DNA of 64,000 nucleotides from Bartonella taylorii (GTDB lineage: Bacteria > Pseudomonadota > Alphaproteobacteria > Rhizobiales > Rhizobiaceae): positions 513,001 through 577,000 of the forward strand of contig NZ_CP083693.1 in the NCBI RefSeq assembly GCF_023920105.1, written 5' to 3'. The translations under genes and the position numbers were made by a program. How positions within the stretch are numbered: position 1 is the stretch's first letter; each line of letters begins with the position of its first letter. Shown in pieces: positions 50,167 to 62,074 of this stretch. The notes under the pieces are model-generated. The model searched no databases. It saw only the letters and a program-made list of their open reading frames with translations, and was not told where the DNA came from.

Positions 50167-50553
50167 CTCAATAGAGATATTTTCCCTTGCTTTTAACTTT
50201 GATATAAGTCTCATCGATACAGACAGAGCCCAATGCGGTTTTCTAAAATTTCGCAAACACTGTGGGCAGTAATGGTGGAATGGAATTTTTTTAAATTCAA
50301 CACATCTAGTCTTTAGATTAAGTCCAATACTTTAAAAAAATTGTTCTGACAGTTGTTGCTGAATATAAACAAGGCATTCACCATTGTCTTGTTTGTAAAA
50401 TAGACATGAAATATAGTCTTAACTCAGATTGATGCTGGTAAGATTGTTCCTTCTTTAGGGTGGGGAAGGAGGGCAAATTAAACCTCATTGAGATACATAG
50501 AACTTAGAAAAAATAATGTTTTTTGAAAATATCAGAGGTAAATAATAAATAAT
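50167..50553. other. Island right flank, non-coding
   Basis: About 390 bp between the ligase and the ATP12 gene. Contains the transposase scrap at 50168-50260 (minus). The remainder has no gene; a short GC-richer hairpin near 50448-50470 lacks a T run. Confidence 0.55.
50168..50260 (-). mobile_element. Scrap of a DDE transposase, IS6-like
   Basis: On the minus strand, a frame reads VCIDETYIKVKSKGKYLY and stops at 50168. The motif DETY-(I/V)-KV followed by a K/G-W-x-YLY pattern is typical of the first catalytic Asp region of IS6-family transposases. Only about 20 recognisable residues remain, and an in-frame stop lies just before them. It begins 2 bp after the ligase stop codon. Confidence 0.45.
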
Positions 50554-51336
50554 ATGCGTGAAATTTTGAATCAGTTTGATATGCCATTGAATAAAAATAA
50601 CCTCGTTCAAAAGATGCAAAAATTTTCATGTCAGTCGCTACCAAAACGATTCTATAAAGAAGTGAAAACTTTGTGTGAAGAAGAAGGCTTTTCTATATTG
50701 TTGGATGGATGTCCAGTTAAAACACCAGCAAGACGCCATTTTCTTGTACCTACAGCAGCATTTGCTACATTAGTAGCACAGGAATTTGAGAGCCAAAAGC
50801 AAGTTATTGATCCATCGAAAATGCCGATTACGCGTTTGGTTAACACTGTTATTGATGGTATAGCTGATGATATGCAGGTTGTTTTTGAAGATCTATTACG
50901 TTTTGTTGCATGTGATATGATCTTTTATCGGGCACAAACCCCGCAAGAGTTGGTGGAGCGACAACGTGAACAGTGGGATCCTTTATTGGATTGGGCAGAA
51001 GAAAAACTTGGAGCACGGTTTCAGGTGACAGAAGGGCTTATGCATGTCGAACAATCACGGGAATCTATCCAAGCAGTGAGTAATTATTTACGTCAAGTTG
51101 AGTCTCCTTATACGCTTGCTGCACTTCATACAATGACAACCTTAACAGGATCAGCTCTTATTTCTCTGGCTGTTGCTGCAGGAAATTTTGATGCCGATCA
51201 TGCTTTTGATATTGCTCATTTAGATGAAGACTGGTTGATGGAACAGTGGGGTGTTGATGAAGAAGCAATGACGCGCCGTGCTCATAAGAAGGCTGAATTT
51301 AATGCTGCTGCTATAATCATTACAACTTGTTTGTAA
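50554..51336 (+). CDS. ATP12-family F1-ATPase assembly chaperone
   Basis: A homologue of mitochondrial Atp12/ATPAF2, which protects the F1 alpha subunit during assembly; common in alphaproteobacteria. 260 residues with the family blocks KRFYKEVKTLCEEEGFSILL (early), LDGCPVKTPARRHFLVPTAA, and AFDIAHLDEDWLMEQWGVDE near the C-terminus. ATG 50554 is used; it lies 387 bp past the island, so it must have its own promoter. In Rhizobiales it normally sits close to the pseudouridine synthase at 44540, which marks where the island was inserted. Confidence 0.9.
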   Translation: MREILNQFDMPLNKNNLVQKMQKFSCQSLPKRFYKEVKTLCEEEGFSILLDGCPVKTPARRHFLVPTAAFATLVAQEFESQKQVIDPSKMPITRLVNTVIDGIADDMQVVFEDLLRFVACDMIFYRAQTPQELVERQREQWDPLLDWAEEKLGARFQVTEGLMHVEQSRESIQAVSNYLRQVESPYTLAALHTMTTLTGSALISLAVAAGNFDADHAFDIAHLDEDWLMEQWGVDEEAMTRRAHKKAEFNAAAIIITTCL

Positions 51337-51375
51337 ATTCAGCTTTTCTTTTGTTCATGCGTGCGCTTTTTTAAG

Positions 51376-51918
51376 TCATAGTATTTTTGTAATTTTTTGA
51401 GGGCTGATTTTTATTTTTTCAAGTCCAGGAAATGCTTCATTGCTTATATTTAAGATAGCTTTGTCATTACCACGGATAAAATACCATTGGCTGTTGTAAA
51501 GAAGGGCAATAATTTCAGTTTGGATGCAACATTTTCCAGCATTCGTTACGGTTACAAACTCCACAGGTATAACGAAATAGGGAATACCATTATCAAGTTT
51601 GCCTTCACGTTTTTGTTTTGGATCTATATGGATACTTTCAATTTTATAACTCTCTGCCAACTGCTCTATTTGACTTTTCATGATTTGTTGAAACTGTGAT
51701 TTACTGATATTTTTTTTGGCAGCTAGACTATCGATAATTTGGGGAGGGATAGCATTTAAAATGGCATCGGTATCGGCATTTTGAATTGCTTCACTGTAAG
51801 CAGATGTCGCTTTTTCAAGTGTTGTAAGTTCTTGATTGGTAATGGTATAGGCTTGAACTGCTGATATAATAAAAGCAATGCATAAAAGAATGGGAAAAAG
51901 GTAACGAATTCGCAGCAT
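51376..51918 (-). CDS. Small secreted protein of unknown function (paralogue of 1015-1545)
   Basis: 180 residues with a signal peptide (ILLCIAFIISAVQAY, cleavage near residue 23). I do not recognise a named domain. Layout matches the protein at 1015-1545: helical first part (TSAYSEAIQNADTDAILNAI), a QQ-containing helix, then beta strands with GIPYFVIPVEF and NSQWYFIRGND. Two cysteines in GKCCIQTE are absent from the paralogue. Probably periplasmic. It converges with the ATP12 gene (39 bp) and follows the glnA terminator, so it is transcribed alone. Confidence 0.78.
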   Translation of the reverse strand: MLRIRYLFPILLCIAFIISAVQAYTITNQELTTLEKATSAYSEAIQNADTDAILNAIPPQIIDSLAAKKNISKSQFQQIMKSQIEQLAESYKIESIHIDPKQKREGKLDNGIPYFVIPVEFVTVTNAGKCCIQTEIIALLYNSQWYFIRGNDKAILNISNEAFPGLEKIKISPQKITKIL

Positions 51919-52018
51919 TGGAAACCTTGATAATTGATTTGAGTGGACTCAACTAGATTTATAAAGGAAAAGCATATTGGGAGAAAGCTATCGGTGCCCT
52001 TTGAAAAGAGGAATATCC

Positions 52019-52047
52019 ACAAAAATGGAGATTCTAACCTCCATTTT
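52019..52047 (-). terminator. Rho-independent terminator of glnB-glnA
   Basis: AAAATGGAG (52022-52030) and CTCCATTTT (52039-52047) form a perfect 9-bp stem with an 8-nt loop; on the minus strand it ends in a T run. It lies 28 bp after the glnA stop. Confidence 0.8.
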
Positions 52048-52074
52048 AAATCAAAAGGAATGACTTTTTATTCT

Positions 52075-53484
52075 TTAAACAGAATAGTACATATCAAATT
52101 CGATAGGATGAGGAGTTGTTTCGTAACGTAAAACTTCCTGCATTTTTACTTGAATAAAGGAATTAATTTGATCATCATCAAAAACATCGCCGGCTTTAAG
52201 AAAACCACGATCTTTATCAAGTACTTCGAGTGCTTCGCGCAGACTTCTTGAGACTGTAGGGATTTCTTTGCGTTCTTTTAAGGGGAGGTCGTAAAGATCT
52301 TTATCCATAGCGTGTCCAGGATGAATTTTGTTTTTGATGCCATCAAGACCAGCCATTAAGAGTGCTGCAAACGCCAAATATGGATTTGCTGTTGGGTCTG
52401 GGAAACGAACTTCTACACGTTTTGAATTTGGTGAAGCACTCATGGGAATACGGCAAGATGCAGAACGGTTGCGTGCGGAGTAAGCAAGAAGTACAGGAGC
52501 TTCATAACCAGGAACCAAACGCTTATAGGAATTGGTGGATGGATTGGTAAAGGCGTTGAGTGCTTTTGCGTGCTTAATGATACCGCCGATAAAGAACAAG
52601 CAAGTTTCCGATAGCCCTGCATATTCATTTCCCGCAAACATTGGTTTTCCATCTTTCCAAATGGATATATGAACATGCATACCTGAGCCGTTGTCACCAA
52701 AAATTGGTTTTGGCATGAAAGTTGCTGTTTTCCCATAGCTGTTTGCTATTTGATGCACGACATATTTAAAAATTTGCATTTTATCAGCTTCACGAACAAG
52801 AGTATCAAAGCGAATACCTAATTCATGCTGGCTTGCTGCCACTTCGTGATGATGTTTCTCAACTTGGACACCCATATCTTTGAGTGCGGTGAGCATTTCA
52901 GAGCGCATATCTTGGCAGGAATCGATGGGGGGAACAGGAAGATAACCGCCCTTCATGCGTGGGCGATGACCTAGATTGCCCATCTCATATTCCGTATCGT
53001 TATTGGATGGAAGTTCACTTGAATCGAGCTTAAATCCTGTGTTGTAAGGATCAGTTTTATAGCGGACATCATCAAAGATGAAAAATTCTGCTTCTGGACC
53101 TACATTGATTGTATCTCCTATTCCTAAAGATTTCATATAAACTTCAGCCCTCTTGGCGATAGAACGAGGATCTCTACGATAAAATTCTCCCGAGACAGGA
53201 TCGAGCACGTCACAAAATAGAATTAAAGTAGATTGTGCAAAAAAAGGATCAATATGCGCTGTTTCTGGATCTGGCATCAATGCCATGTCAGATTCATGAA
53301 TCGTTTTCCATCCGGCAATTGAAGAACCATCAAACATAATACCATCGTTAAATGTATCTTCACTAATTTCTGTGATATCCATTGTGACGTGGTGCAACTT
53401 TCCTCGTGGATCAGTAAAACGTAAATCAACAAAACGGATTTCGTTGTCTGCAATCTGTTTTATAATATCTGATGCGGTTGTCAT
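52075..53484 (-). CDS. glnA: Glutamine synthetase, type I
   Basis: Makes glutamine from glutamate and ammonia, the entry point for nitrogen. 469 residues from ATG 53484 ([20 protein letters not shown]), the canonical length; an upstream TTG at 53490 adds two residues. Catalytic blocks: [38 protein letters not shown], and the adenylylation-site region [15 protein letters not shown] with its conserved tyrosine, so activity is likely controlled by GlnE. It lies 62 bp after glnB in one operon with a shared terminator. Confidence 0.97.
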   Translation of the reverse strand: MTTASDIIKQIADNEIRFVDLRFTDPRGKLHHVTMDITEISEDTFNDGIMFDGSSIAGWKTIHESDMALMPDPETAHIDPFFAQSTLILFCDVLDPVSGEFYRRDPRSIAKRAEVYMKSLGIGDTINVGPEAEFFIFDDVRYKTDPYNTGFKLDSSELPSNNDTEYEMGNLGHRPRMKGGYLPVPPIDSCQDMRSEMLTALKDMGVQVEKHHHEVAASQHELGIRFDTLVREADKMQIFKYVVHQIANSYGKTATFMPKPIFGDNGSGMHVHISIWKDGKPMFAGNEYAGLSETCLFFIGGIIKHAKALNAFTNPSTNSYKRLVPGYEAPVLLAYSARNRSASCRIPMSASPNSKRVEVRFPDPTANPYLAFAALLMAGLDGIKNKIHPGHAMDKDLYDLPLKERKEIPTVSRSLREALEVLDKDRGFLKAGDVFDDDQINSFIQVKMQEVLRYETTPHPIEFDMYYSV

Positions 53485-53546
53485 ATTCAATTTCCTTATG
53501 TGGGATTGATGTAGATAAAAAAGGTGAAAAATTTTGTTGTTATTTA

Positions 53547-53969
<423 letters not shown>

Positions 53970-54154
53970 TTACACAAAAAGTCAAAAATTGTGTTACTAG
54001 ATATTTTGGGAAGAAAGCCTTTCTTGTAGCATAAAGTGAAATGTTGTTATCCGTTGAAAAAAATCTACAAGGTTGGTAAAAAATAACAGTGATATAACTA
54101 AGAGATATTTTGCTTTATTTATTGTAGCACACTGATTTTATGATAGGAATCGCT

Positions 54155-57070
54155 TTAAAAATTGGAATTATATAAAGGTCGGCGCAGCAAAATTTCTTTC
54201 AGAAATTTTCCTGTATAAGAAGTGGGAACATTAACAATATCTTCAGGACGGCCAACGGCAACAATTTCACCACCACGATCTCCACCTTCTGGTCCTAAAT
54301 CAATAATCCAGTCGGCTGTCTTTATGACTTCAAGATTATGTTCAATAACCACGACTGTATTGCCTTGTTCAACGAGTTCATGCAAAACTTCAAGTAGTTT
54401 AGAAATATCATGGAAATGCAGACCTGTTGTTGGTTCGTCCAAAATGTAGAGTGTACGACCTGTTGTTTTGCGTGAAAGTTCTTTAGCAAGTTTTACACGT
54501 TGAGCTTCACCACCAGAAAGCGTTGTGGCTTGTTGTCCTACTTTGATATAGCCGAGACCAACTTTGATAAGGGTCTTCATTTTGTTGTGAATGGTAGGAA
54601 TAGCTTGAAAAAATTCTTCAGCCTTTTCGATTGTCATATCTAAAATATCGGCTATGGACTGTCCTTTAAATTTTACTTCTAACGTTTCTCGATTATAGCG
54701 TTTTCCTTGACAAATATCGCAAGTAACATAAACATCAGGTAAAAAGTGCATTTCAATTTTGATAACTCCATCACCTTGACATGCTTCGCAGCGCCCTCCT
54801 TTAACATTAAATGAAAAACGTCCTGCTTGATAACCGCGGGTTTTCGATTCTGGGAGTTCGGCAAACCATTCACGGATCGGGGTAAATGCGCCTGTATAGG
54901 TTGCTGGATTAGAGCGTGGGGTGCGTCCAATAGGTGATTGGTTTATATCAATGACTTTATCGAGAAATTCTAATCCTTCAATTTTGTCATAGATTGCGGG
55001 GCTGTGATGGCTTCCCATGATATGGCGTGAAGCAGCTTTGAAAAGAGTTTCAATGAGAAATGTTGATTTTCCTCCTCCTGAAACGCCAGTTACGCACGTA
55101 AAGGTTCCAAGAGGGATATCCGCACTGATATTTTTGAGGTTATTTCCACGGGCTCCTATGATTTTAAGTGTTTTCGATTTTAATATCTTTCGTCGTTGAG
55201 CAGGTACTTTAACAGCCATTTTTCCTGAAAGGTATTGACCTGTAAGAGAGGATGGATTTTCTATAATTTCTTGCGGTGTGCCTTGTGCTATTATTTCTCC
55301 ACCATGAACACCAGCAGCAGGGCCCATATCAACTACATGGTCTGCAGTAAGAATAGCATCCTCGTCATGTTCAACAACAATAACCGTGTTGCTAAGATCA
55401 CGTAGATGGCGCAGCATTTTTAGAAGGCGTTCATTATCGCGTTGGTGTAAACCAATGGAGGGTTCATCTAAAATATAAAGGACACCTGTAAGGCCAGAAC
55501 CAATTTGGGATGCTAATCGGATACGTTGACTTTCTCCACCTGAAAGGGTGCCTGAGCTTCGAGATAAGGTAAGATATTCTAGTCCTACATGATTTAAAAA
55601 AGTTAAGCGTTCACGAATTTCTTTTAAAATACGTGTTGCAATACTGTGTTGTTTTTCCGTTAAATATTGAGGAAGATTGGCAAACCAATCATCTGCTTTT
55701 AGGATAGAAAGTTCTGATATTTGCCCAATATGCATCCCGTGAATCTTGACAGCTAACGCCTCTGGTTTTAAACGATAACCATGACAAGCTGGACAGAGTG
55801 AAGAAGACATATAACGCTCGATTTCTTCACGTGACCACGTAGAATCGGTTTCTTTCCATCGCCGCTCCATATTAGGGATAATTCCTTCAAAATGTTGGGT
55901 CGTTTTATGCGAACTTAAGTCATTTTTATAAATAAAGGAGATTTCTTTTCTTTTTGTACCATAGAGAATAGCTTGTTGTGCTTCATCTGAGAGCGTGCAC
56001 CATTTATCCGTAAGTTTAAATCCGTAAACTTTGCCTAATGCTTCTAAAGTTTGACTATAATAGAGTGAAGATGATTTAGACCAAGGGGCAATTGCTCCCT
56101 CCTTTAAGGTAAGATTTTCATTTGGTACAATTCTTTTGGGGTCTATTGCCTTTTTAAGGCCAAGTCCGTCGCAAAGAGGACAAGCGCCAAAAGGATTATT
56201 AAATGAAAAAAGGCGTGGCTCAATTTCAGGGATAGAAAATCCAGAGATGGGGCAGGAAAACTTTTCTGAAAAAATAAGTCGTTTGTGGGTTTCATTTTTT
56301 GATTTATAAGCAGACTCCTTTGTGGTTTTTTTTTGTGCCAAAGGCTGATCTGCCATTTCAGCAACTGCAAGCCCATTTGCTAGCTGTAAACAGGTTTCTA
56401 TACTGTCCGCTAAGCGAGAGGAAATATCATTGCTTACAACAATGCGGTCTACCACTACATCTATGTCATGTTTATACTTTTTATCAAGAAGAGGAATGTC
56501 AGGGATTTCATAGAATTTTCCATCAACTTTAGCGCGCTGGAATCCTTTTTTTAAAAGCTCTGTCAGCTCTTTTTTATATTCTCCCTTTCGTCCTCGGACG
56601 AGAGGTGCCATAATGAAAACCCGCGTACCTTCTTGTAAGGACATAATTTGATCAACCATTTGGCTTACGGTTTGGCTTTCAATAGGAAGTCCTGTAGCAG
56701 GGGAATGAGGAACACCGATACGTGCAAAGAGAAGGCGCATATAGTCGTGGATTTCAGTGACGGTTCCTACTGTTGAACGAGGGTTGCGGCTGGTTGTTTT
56801 TTGTTCAATGGAGATCGCTGGAGAAAGACCGTCTATTCTGTCCACATCTGGTTTTTGCATCACTTCTAGAAATTGGCGTGCGTAGGCAGAAAGACTTTCA
56901 ACGTAGCGGCGTTGGCCTTCTGCGTAAATTGTATCAAAAGCTAAGGATGATTTACCTGACCCAGAAAGCCCCGTGATCACGATCAGTTTGTCACGAGGAA
57001 GATCGAGATCAATATTTTTAAGGTTATGTTCACGTGCGCCGCGAATGGAGATGTATTTTTGATGAGCCAT
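54155..57070 (-). CDS. uvrA: UvrABC excinuclease subunit A
   Basis: Damage-recognition ATPase of nucleotide excision repair, 971 residues. Two ABC modules: first Walker [21 protein letters not shown], second [13 protein letters not shown]; two signature regions ([19 protein letters not shown] and [19 protein letters not shown]). Zinc-binding cysteines are present ([17 protein letters not shown] with CDICQGKRY). Full length, no lesion. Divergent from ssb with a 332-bp gap; no GTTC-N7-GTTC SOS box is visible there. Confidence 0.97.
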   Translation of the reverse strand: MAHQKYISIRGAREHNLKNIDLDLPRDKLIVITGLSGSGKSSLAFDTIYAEGQRRYVESLSAYARQFLEVMQKPDVDRIDGLSPAISIEQKTTSRNPRSTVGTVTEIHDYMRLLFARIGVPHSPATGLPIESQTVSQMVDQIMSLQEGTRVFIMAPLVRGRKGEYKKELTELLKKGFQRAKVDGKFYEIPDIPLLDKKYKHDIDVVVDRIVVSNDISSRLADSIETCLQLANGLAVAEMADQPLAQKKTTKESAYKSKNETHKRLIFSEKFSCPISGFSIPEIEPRLFSFNNPFGACPLCDGLGLKKAIDPKRIVPNENLTLKEGAIAPWSKSSSLYYSQTLEALGKVYGFKLTDKWCTLSDEAQQAILYGTKRKEISFIYKNDLSSHKTTQHFEGIIPNMERRWKETDSTWSREEIERYMSSSLCPACHGYRLKPEALAVKIHGMHIGQISELSILKADDWFANLPQYLTEKQHSIATRILKEIRERLTFLNHVGLEYLTLSRSSGTLSGGESQRIRLASQIGSGLTGVLYILDEPSIGLHQRDNERLLKMLRHLRDLSNTVIVVEHDEDAILTADHVVDMGPAAGVHGGEIIAQGTPQEIIENPSSLTGQYLSGKMAVKVPAQRRKILKSKTLKIIGARGNNLKNISADIPLGTFTCVTGVSGGGKSTFLIETLFKAASRHIMGSHHSPAIYDKIEGLEFLDKVIDINQSPIGRTPRSNPATYTGAFTPIREWFAELPESKTRGYQAGRFSFNVKGGRCEACQGDGVIKIEMHFLPDVYVTCDICQGKRYNRETLEVKFKGQSIADILDMTIEKAEEFFQAIPTIHNKMKTLIKVGLGYIKVGQQATTLSGGEAQRVKLAKELSRKTTGRTLYILDEPTTGLHFHDISKLLEVLHELVEQGNTVVVIEHNLEVIKTADWIIDLGPEGGDRGGEIVAVGRPEDIVNVPTSYTGKFLKEILLRRPLYNSNF

Positions 57071-57402
57071 ATTTTATCCTTGGCATATGTGACAAAAATT
57101 AAGCATCGTAAAATAGAATAAAACTGTTTTTTAAAATTACAACGCGTTTAATTGCTTTAACGAGGAAAAAAAATGCAAGTTTCGTGGAAAGAAAAATGTA
57201 AAGAGCAGCTTTTTATTCGGTGATGATGGAATAAACTATGCGTTGTTATCATTTTTTGTTATAATTGCACGATACGATATCTTGAAAAGGGTAGCAAAAT
57301 CCATATTGAAGGTCAATTGTAAATATGCAAATGGCAAGGTCAAGATGGTAACCGTTATACGGCAAAGATCGTTTTGCGAATTAAGATTTTGGAGTTTATG
57401 CG
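57071..57402. other. uvrA-ssb divergent intergenic region
   Basis: 332 bp. The left part must hold the uvrA promoter (minus). The right part, 57272-57380, is a degenerate copy of part of ssb, listed separately. No other structure is recognised. Confidence 0.6.
57272..57380 (+). pseudogene. Degenerate partial duplicate of ssb
   Basis: Translated in one frame it reads RYLEKGSKIHIEGQL, stop, then ICKWQGQDGN-RYTAKIVLR, closely matching [15 protein letters not shown]...[19 protein letters not shown] inside the intact ssb (about 57607-57716). One codon is deleted and one stop introduced. It lies 22 bp before the ssb start. It may be a decayed second ssb (prophage or older copy) or a partial tandem duplication. 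Confidence 0.85.
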
Positions 57403-57921
57403 ATGGCTGGTAGCCTTAATAAAGTTATTTTGATTGGTAATCTTGGTGCGGATCCTGAGATCCGCCGTTTGAACTCTGGTGATCAAGTGGCAAACTTACG
57501 TATTGCTACTTCAGAAAGCTGGCGAGATCGTAATACAAATGAGCGAAAAGAACGTACGGAGTGGCATAGTATAGTTATTTTTAATGAAAATCTTGTTAAA
57601 GTTGTAGAGCAATATTTAAAAAAAGGCAGTAAAATCTACATTGAAGGTCAGTTGCAGACACGAAAATGGCAAGATCAAAATGGGAATGACCGTTATACAA
57701 CAGAGGTTGTCTTGCAAAAATACCGTGGTGAATTACAAATGCTTGATGGGCGTGGAGCTGCTGGTGGGGAGCAAATCCAAGGAGCGAATCAGGCGAGTGG
57801 TGGTTATACTAGTGGTGGTTTTGGTGATAATGGCTCAAATAAGAGAAATGCTTTTGATCAAAGCAATAGCCAATCGGGAGAAAGTTTTTCACACAAATTG
57901 GATGATGATGTACCTTTTTAA
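57403..57921 (+). CDS. ssb: Single-stranded DNA-binding protein
   Basis: Coats single-stranded DNA in replication, recombination and repair. 172 residues: OB fold in the first 110 ([40 protein letters not shown]), a flexible Gly/Ser/Gln-rich linker, and the acidic partner-binding tip DDDVPF. ATG 57403 follows GGAG at 8 bp. A degenerate partial copy lies just upstream, so its promoter probably lies within or before that copy. Confidence 0.97.
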   Translation: MAGSLNKVILIGNLGADPEIRRLNSGDQVANLRIATSESWRDRNTNERKERTEWHSIVIFNENLVKVVEQYLKKGSKIYIEGQLQTRKWQDQNGNDRYTTEVVLQKYRGELQMLDGRGAAGGEQIQGANQASGGYTSGGFGDNGSNKRNAFDQSNSQSGESFSHKLDDDVPF

Positions 57922-58082
57922 GAATCCTTAAAGTGTGGTATTATTATCATTTTTTGGGTGTTTGTTTCAGTTTTTTAAAGTTTAGCAAAATTAAGTCCTA
58001 TTCATTTTATTTGTGCTTTTTAATAAAATAAATAACATGTTGAAAATTATTGTTAAATTTCTTTTCTGTCATGGCAGAGAAA

Positions 58083-58112
58083 TTGGCATTTTGATGTGTT
58101 TTTCGATATAAA
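58083..58112 (+). promoter_or_regulatory. Possible gyrA promoter
   Basis: TTGGCA (58083-58088), 18-bp spacer, TATAAA (58107-58112), 37 bp before the gyrA start. Plausible by match and position. Confidence 0.4.
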
Positions 58113-58149
58113 CAAAATGAAGTGATTCTTTATTGAAAGTCTTGAAGCA

Positions 58150-60930
58150 GTGACCGATCTTACTCCACTACCAGAACGTGATGTGCTGACTGGTATTGAG
58201 CCAATCAGCATTATTGATGAAATGCAACGCTCCTATCTCGATTATGCGATGAGCGTGATTGTTTCGCGTGCACTTCCGGATGTACGTGATGGTCTGAAAC
58301 CTGTTCATCGGCGTATTCTTCATGCCATGAATGAAATGGGGCTTTCTTTTAATAAGTCTTATCGTAAGTCTGCTGGTGTTGTTGGTGAAGTTATGGGAAA
58401 ATTTCATCCTCATGGTGATGCGTCAATTTACGATGCTTTAGTGCGTATGGCACAGGACTTTTCTTTAAGAAATCCGCTGATTGATGGTCAAGGAAATTTT
58501 GGTTCTGTTGATGGTGATCCACCTGCGGCAATGCGTTATACAGAATGTCGTTTGGAAAAAGTTTCGCAAGAGCTTTTGGCTGATATTGATAAAGATACTG
58601 TTGATTTTCAGGATAATTATGATGGGCGTGAACGTGAACCGGTTGTCTTACCAGCGCGTTTCCCTAATCTTTTGGTCAATGGGTCAGGTGGTATTGCTGT
58701 AGGGATGGCAACCAATATTCCTCCCCATAATCTTGGTGAAGTCGTTGATGGTTGTATCGCCTTAATTGATAATCCCGATATAACACTTGATAAGATAATT
58801 GAAATCATTCCTGGTCCTGATTTTCCCACTGGTGGTATTATTCTTGGTCATTCTGGTGTCCGTTCGGCTTATGAAACAGGGCGTGGTTCAATTATTATGC
58901 GTGCTAAGGTTGATATTGAAGAAATTCGCAATGGTCGACAGGCAATTATTGTGAGTGAAATACCTTATCAAGTTAATAAAGCAACGATGATTGAGAAAAT
59001 GGCCGAATTGGTGCGCGATAAACGTATCGAAGGAATCTCTGATTTGCGTGACGAATCTGATCGTGATGGGTATCGCGTTGTTATTGAGCTTAAGAAAGAT
59101 GTTGTTGCGGAAGTCATTTTAAATCAATTATACCGTTATACACCACTGCAAACTTCCTTTGGTTGTAATATGGTTGCATTGAATGGGGGAAAGCCTGAAC
59201 AGATGACGTTGCTTGATATGCTTCGTGCGTTTGTTTCTTTCCGAGAAGAGGTTGTAAGTCGGCGAACAAAATATCTTTTACGTAAAGCGCGTGAGCGTGC
59301 ACATGTTTTGGTTGGTCTTGCACTTGCGGTTGCTAATATTGATGAAATTATAGCGCTCATTCGTAAAGCTCCTGATCCTCAGACAGCGCGTGCACAATTA
59401 ATGGAACGCCGCTGGCCCGCTACTGATGTGGCGCCTTTGATTAAACTTATTGATGATCCTCGTCATATTATTCATGGGGATAGTACTTATAATTTATCTG
59501 AAGAACAGGCGCGTGCTATTTTGGAATTGCGTTTGCAAAGGTTGACGGCACTTGGGCGTGATGAAATTGCTGATGAATTGAATAAAATTGGAGTGGATAT
59601 TGCCGATTATCTTCATATTTTGGCTTCGCGTTCACGGATCATGGGTATTGTTAAGGATGAATTAAAAGTTCTTCGTGAGGAGTTTGCAACGCCCAGACGC
59701 ACTGTATTTGGGTTTGGTAGCGCTGAGATGGATAGCGAAGATTTGATCGCACCGGAAGATATGGTGGTAACGGTTAGTCATAGTGGTTATATTAAGCGTG
59801 TTCCTCTCAATACATACCGTGCGCAGCGTCGCGGTGGTAAAGGGCGTTCTGGTATGTCTACGAAGGATGAGGATTTTGTAACTCGATTGTTTGTGGTTAA
59901 TACGCATACGCCTGTTCTTTTCTTTTCGTCGCGTGGAATTGTTTACAAGGAAAAAGTTTGGCGTTTGCCTCTTGGTACGCCGCAGTCGCGTGGGCGAGCT
60001 CTGATTAATTTGCTTCCCTTACAGCAAGGTGAGCGCATAACAACTATTATGCCCTTACCAGAAGATGAAGCGCGTTGGAGTGCATTGGATGTTATGTTTG
60101 CAACGACGCGTGGGACTGTGCGTCGTAATAAATTATCAGATTTTGTTCAGGTTAATCGTAATGGTAAAATTGCAATGAAACTTGATGAAGAAGGAGATGA
60201 AATTCTTTCTGTTGAAACCTGTACAGAACATGATGATGTCGTTCTCACAACGGCTAATGGGCAATGTATTCGTTTTCCAGTTGTTGATGTTCGTGTTTTT
60301 GCAGGGCGTAATTCAGTGGGGGTACGTGGTATCAATTTGGCTGAGGGTGATAAAGTCATTTCGATGACACTCTTAGAGCATGTTGAAGCTACGTCGGTTG
60401 AGCGTTCTGCTTACGTCAAACGTGTGATGAGTGAACGGCGTGCTGCTAGTGGCGATGCTGAAGATATTGTAGCTCTTGATGAAGAAGATACGGGAGCTGA
60501 AACAGAGTTGTCAGATGAGCGTTATGCAAAACTGAATGCATGTGAACAAATGCTTTTGACAGTGAGCGAGTTTGGTTATGGAAAGCGGTCTTCCTCGTAT
60601 GAGTTCCGGATTTCTGGTCGTGGTGGAAAAGGGATTCGTGCAACAGATCCAACTAAGACGGCTGAAATTGGTAAATTAGTGGCGGCTTTTCCAGTAAAGG
60701 CGCAAGATCAAATTATGTTAGTGTCAGATGGTGGGCAGCTTATTCGCGTCCCTGTTGATGGTATTCGTATAGCTGGTCGTTCGACTAAGGGGGTGACAAT
60801 TTTCAATATAGCCGAAGGTGAAAAAGTTGTGTCTGTTGAGCGTATTTCTGAATCTGAAGAAGATGATAGCCAATTAATTGATGAAGCTGGAGAACATTCT
60901 GGTACGGTTGATGTGAGCGAAGAGAAATAG
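58150..60930 (+). CDS. gyrA: DNA gyrase subunit A
   Basis: Type II topoisomerase subunit that cuts and rejoins DNA, 926 residues with GTG start at 58150. The catalytic tyrosine is Tyr130 in [10 protein letters not shown]. The quinolone region reads [17 protein letters not shown], so the residue equivalent to E. coli Ser83 is Ala91 here; the residue equivalent to Asp87 is Asp95. C-terminal beta-pinwheel with the GyrA-box type sequence [11 protein letters not shown]. An insertion of acidic residues in the C-terminal domain (around residues 755-790) is typical of Rhizobiales. coaD follows after 20 bp. Confidence 0.97.
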   Translation: MTDLTPLPERDVLTGIEPISIIDEMQRSYLDYAMSVIVSRALPDVRDGLKPVHRRILHAMNEMGLSFNKSYRKSAGVVGEVMGKFHPHGDASIYDALVRMAQDFSLRNPLIDGQGNFGSVDGDPPAAMRYTECRLEKVSQELLADIDKDTVDFQDNYDGREREPVVLPARFPNLLVNGSGGIAVGMATNIPPHNLGEVVDGCIALIDNPDITLDKIIEIIPGPDFPTGGIILGHSGVRSAYETGRGSIIMRAKVDIEEIRNGRQAIIVSEIPYQVNKATMIEKMAELVRDKRIEGISDLRDESDRDGYRVVIELKKDVVAEVILNQLYRYTPLQTSFGCNMVALNGGKPEQMTLLDMLRAFVSFREEVVSRRTKYLLRKARERAHVLVGLALAVANIDEIIALIRKAPDPQTARAQLMERRWPATDVAPLIKLIDDPRHIIHGDSTYNLSEEQARAILELRLQRLTALGRDEIADELNKIGVDIADYLHILASRSRIMGIVKDELKVLREEFATPRRTVFGFGSAEMDSEDLIAPEDMVVTVSHSGYIKRVPLNTYRAQRRGGKGRSGMSTKDEDFVTRLFVVNTHTPVLFFSSRGIVYKEKVWRLPLGTPQSRGRALINLLPLQQGERITTIMPLPEDEARWSALDVMFATTRGTVRRNKLSDFVQVNRNGKIAMKLDEEGDEILSVETCTEHDDVVLTTANGQCIRFPVVDVRVFAGRNSVGVRGINLAEGDKVISMTLLEHVEATSVERSAYVKRVMSERRAASGDAEDIVALDEEDTGAETELSDERYAKLNACEQMLLTVSEFGYGKRSSSYEFRISGRGGKGIRATDPTKTAEIGKLVAAFPVKAQDQIMLVSDGGQLIRVPVDGIRIAGRSTKGVTIFNIAEGEKVVSVERISESEEDDSQLIDEAGEHSGTVDVSEEK

Positions 60931-60950
60931 TTCTGAAGGAGCGGAGTGAA

Positions 60951-61472
60951 ATGATGAAAATTGCTCTTTATGCAGGTTCCTTCGATCCTCTTACAAATGG
61001 TCATCTTGATGTTTTGCGGGGCAGTCTTGTCTTGGCTGATAGGGTTGTTGTGGCTATAGGCATACAGGCTAAAAAAATTCCACTTTTTAATTTTGAAGAG
61101 CGTGTTGAGTTAATTACTCAGGTAGGAAAAGATTTATTAAGTGTAGGTTCAGATCGGTTACAGGTTATTTCGTTTGATACTCTTTTAATTGATAAGGCTC
61201 GTGAAATTGGTGCTTCATTTCTTATTCGTGGATTACGTGATGGCACGGACCTTGATTATGAAATGCAAATGGCGGGGATGAATGGTATCATGGCTCCTGA
61301 ATTGCAGACTGTTTTTTTGCCAGCGAGTGTTTCCGGACGCGCAATAACTTCCACATTGGTCCGCCAGATTGCCTCTATGGGAGGTGATGTAACACCCTTT
61401 GTCCCTGAAAATGTTGCTAGAGCTTTGCGTTTAAAATTTCAATCTTCAGGAGAGAATAATCGTGTACCTTAG
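60951..61472 (+). CDS. coaD: Phosphopantetheine adenylyltransferase
   Basis: Makes dephospho-CoA from 4'-phosphopantetheine and ATP. 173 residues: nucleotide-binding [15 protein letters not shown] with the (T/N)xGH motif, the substrate block [19 protein letters not shown], and [19 protein letters not shown]. Starts at ATG 60951 or the adjacent ATG 60954. RBS GAAGGAGCGG. The end overlaps ppiA by 11 bp. Confidence 0.96.
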   Translation: MMKIALYAGSFDPLTNGHLDVLRGSLVLADRVVVAIGIQAKKIPLFNFEERVELITQVGKDLLSVGSDRLQVISFDTLLIDKAREIGASFLIRGLRDGTDLDYEMQMAGMNGIMAPELQTVFLPASVSGRAITSTLVRQIASMGGDVTPFVPENVARALRLKFQSSGENNRVP

Positions 61473-62055
61473 AATTTTTATTGTTTTGACATCTATTTTT
61501 TGTTTTTTTTCATTGAGTGCTGTAGCGGATGATTCTAATACAGCTGATAATTCTAATGTTCTTGTTTTATCTCTCGAAAATGGTGATGTGGTTATTCGTC
61601 TTCGCCCTGATCTGGCACCAAAACATGTTGCACAAATTAAGAGGTTAACAAAGGATGGTGCTTACAACAATGTGGTATTTCATCGTGTTATTCCAGGCTT
61701 TATGGCACAAACTGGTGATGTAGAATTTGGTAAAAAGGGCAGTGTGAATTTTGATCCTAAACGCGTTGGCACGGGTGGATCGAAGTATCCTAATATATCG
61801 GCGGAGTTTTCAAAGCAGCCATTTAAGCGCGGTACAGTTGGGATGGCACGTGCACAAGATCCAAATTCTGCTAATTCTCAATTCTTCATTTGTTTTAATG
61901 ATGCTGCTTTTTTAAATGGTCAGTATACTGTTGTTGGAGAGGTTATAGAGGGAATGGATGCTGTTGATAAAATTAAAAAAGGTACCACAAATAATAATGG
62001 CTCTGTAACAAATCCTGATGTTATTAATGCTGCCACTTTGCAAGTTGATAGATGA
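61462..62055 (+). CDS. ppiA: Cyclophilin-type peptidyl-prolyl isomerase, secreted
   Basis: Speeds proline isomerisation in folding proteins, probably in the periplasm: it has a signal peptide ([19 protein letters not shown]). 197 residues, GTG start at 61462 inside the coaD end. Cyclophilin core: [39 protein letters not shown]. It is followed 19 bp later by the cytosolic paralogue ppiB, with which it shares an identical 43-bp tract (61696-61738). Confidence 0.94.
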   Translation: MYLRIFIVLTSIFCFFSLSAVADDSNTADNSNVLVLSLENGDVVIRLRPDLAPKHVAQIKRLTKDGAYNNVVFHRVIPGFMAQTGDVEFGKKGSVNFDPKRVGTGGSKYPNISAEFSKQPFKRGTVGMARAQDPNSANSQFFICFNDAAFLNGQYTVVGEVIEGMDAVDKIKKGTTNNNGSVTNPDVINAATLQVDR

Positions 62056-62074
62056 GTGCGAGGAGTTTAGCCGT

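Noticed and set aside
50448..50470. Hairpin TCCTTC/GAAGGA as a terminator
   Set aside because: Only 6 bp with an 11-nt loop and no following T run on either strand.
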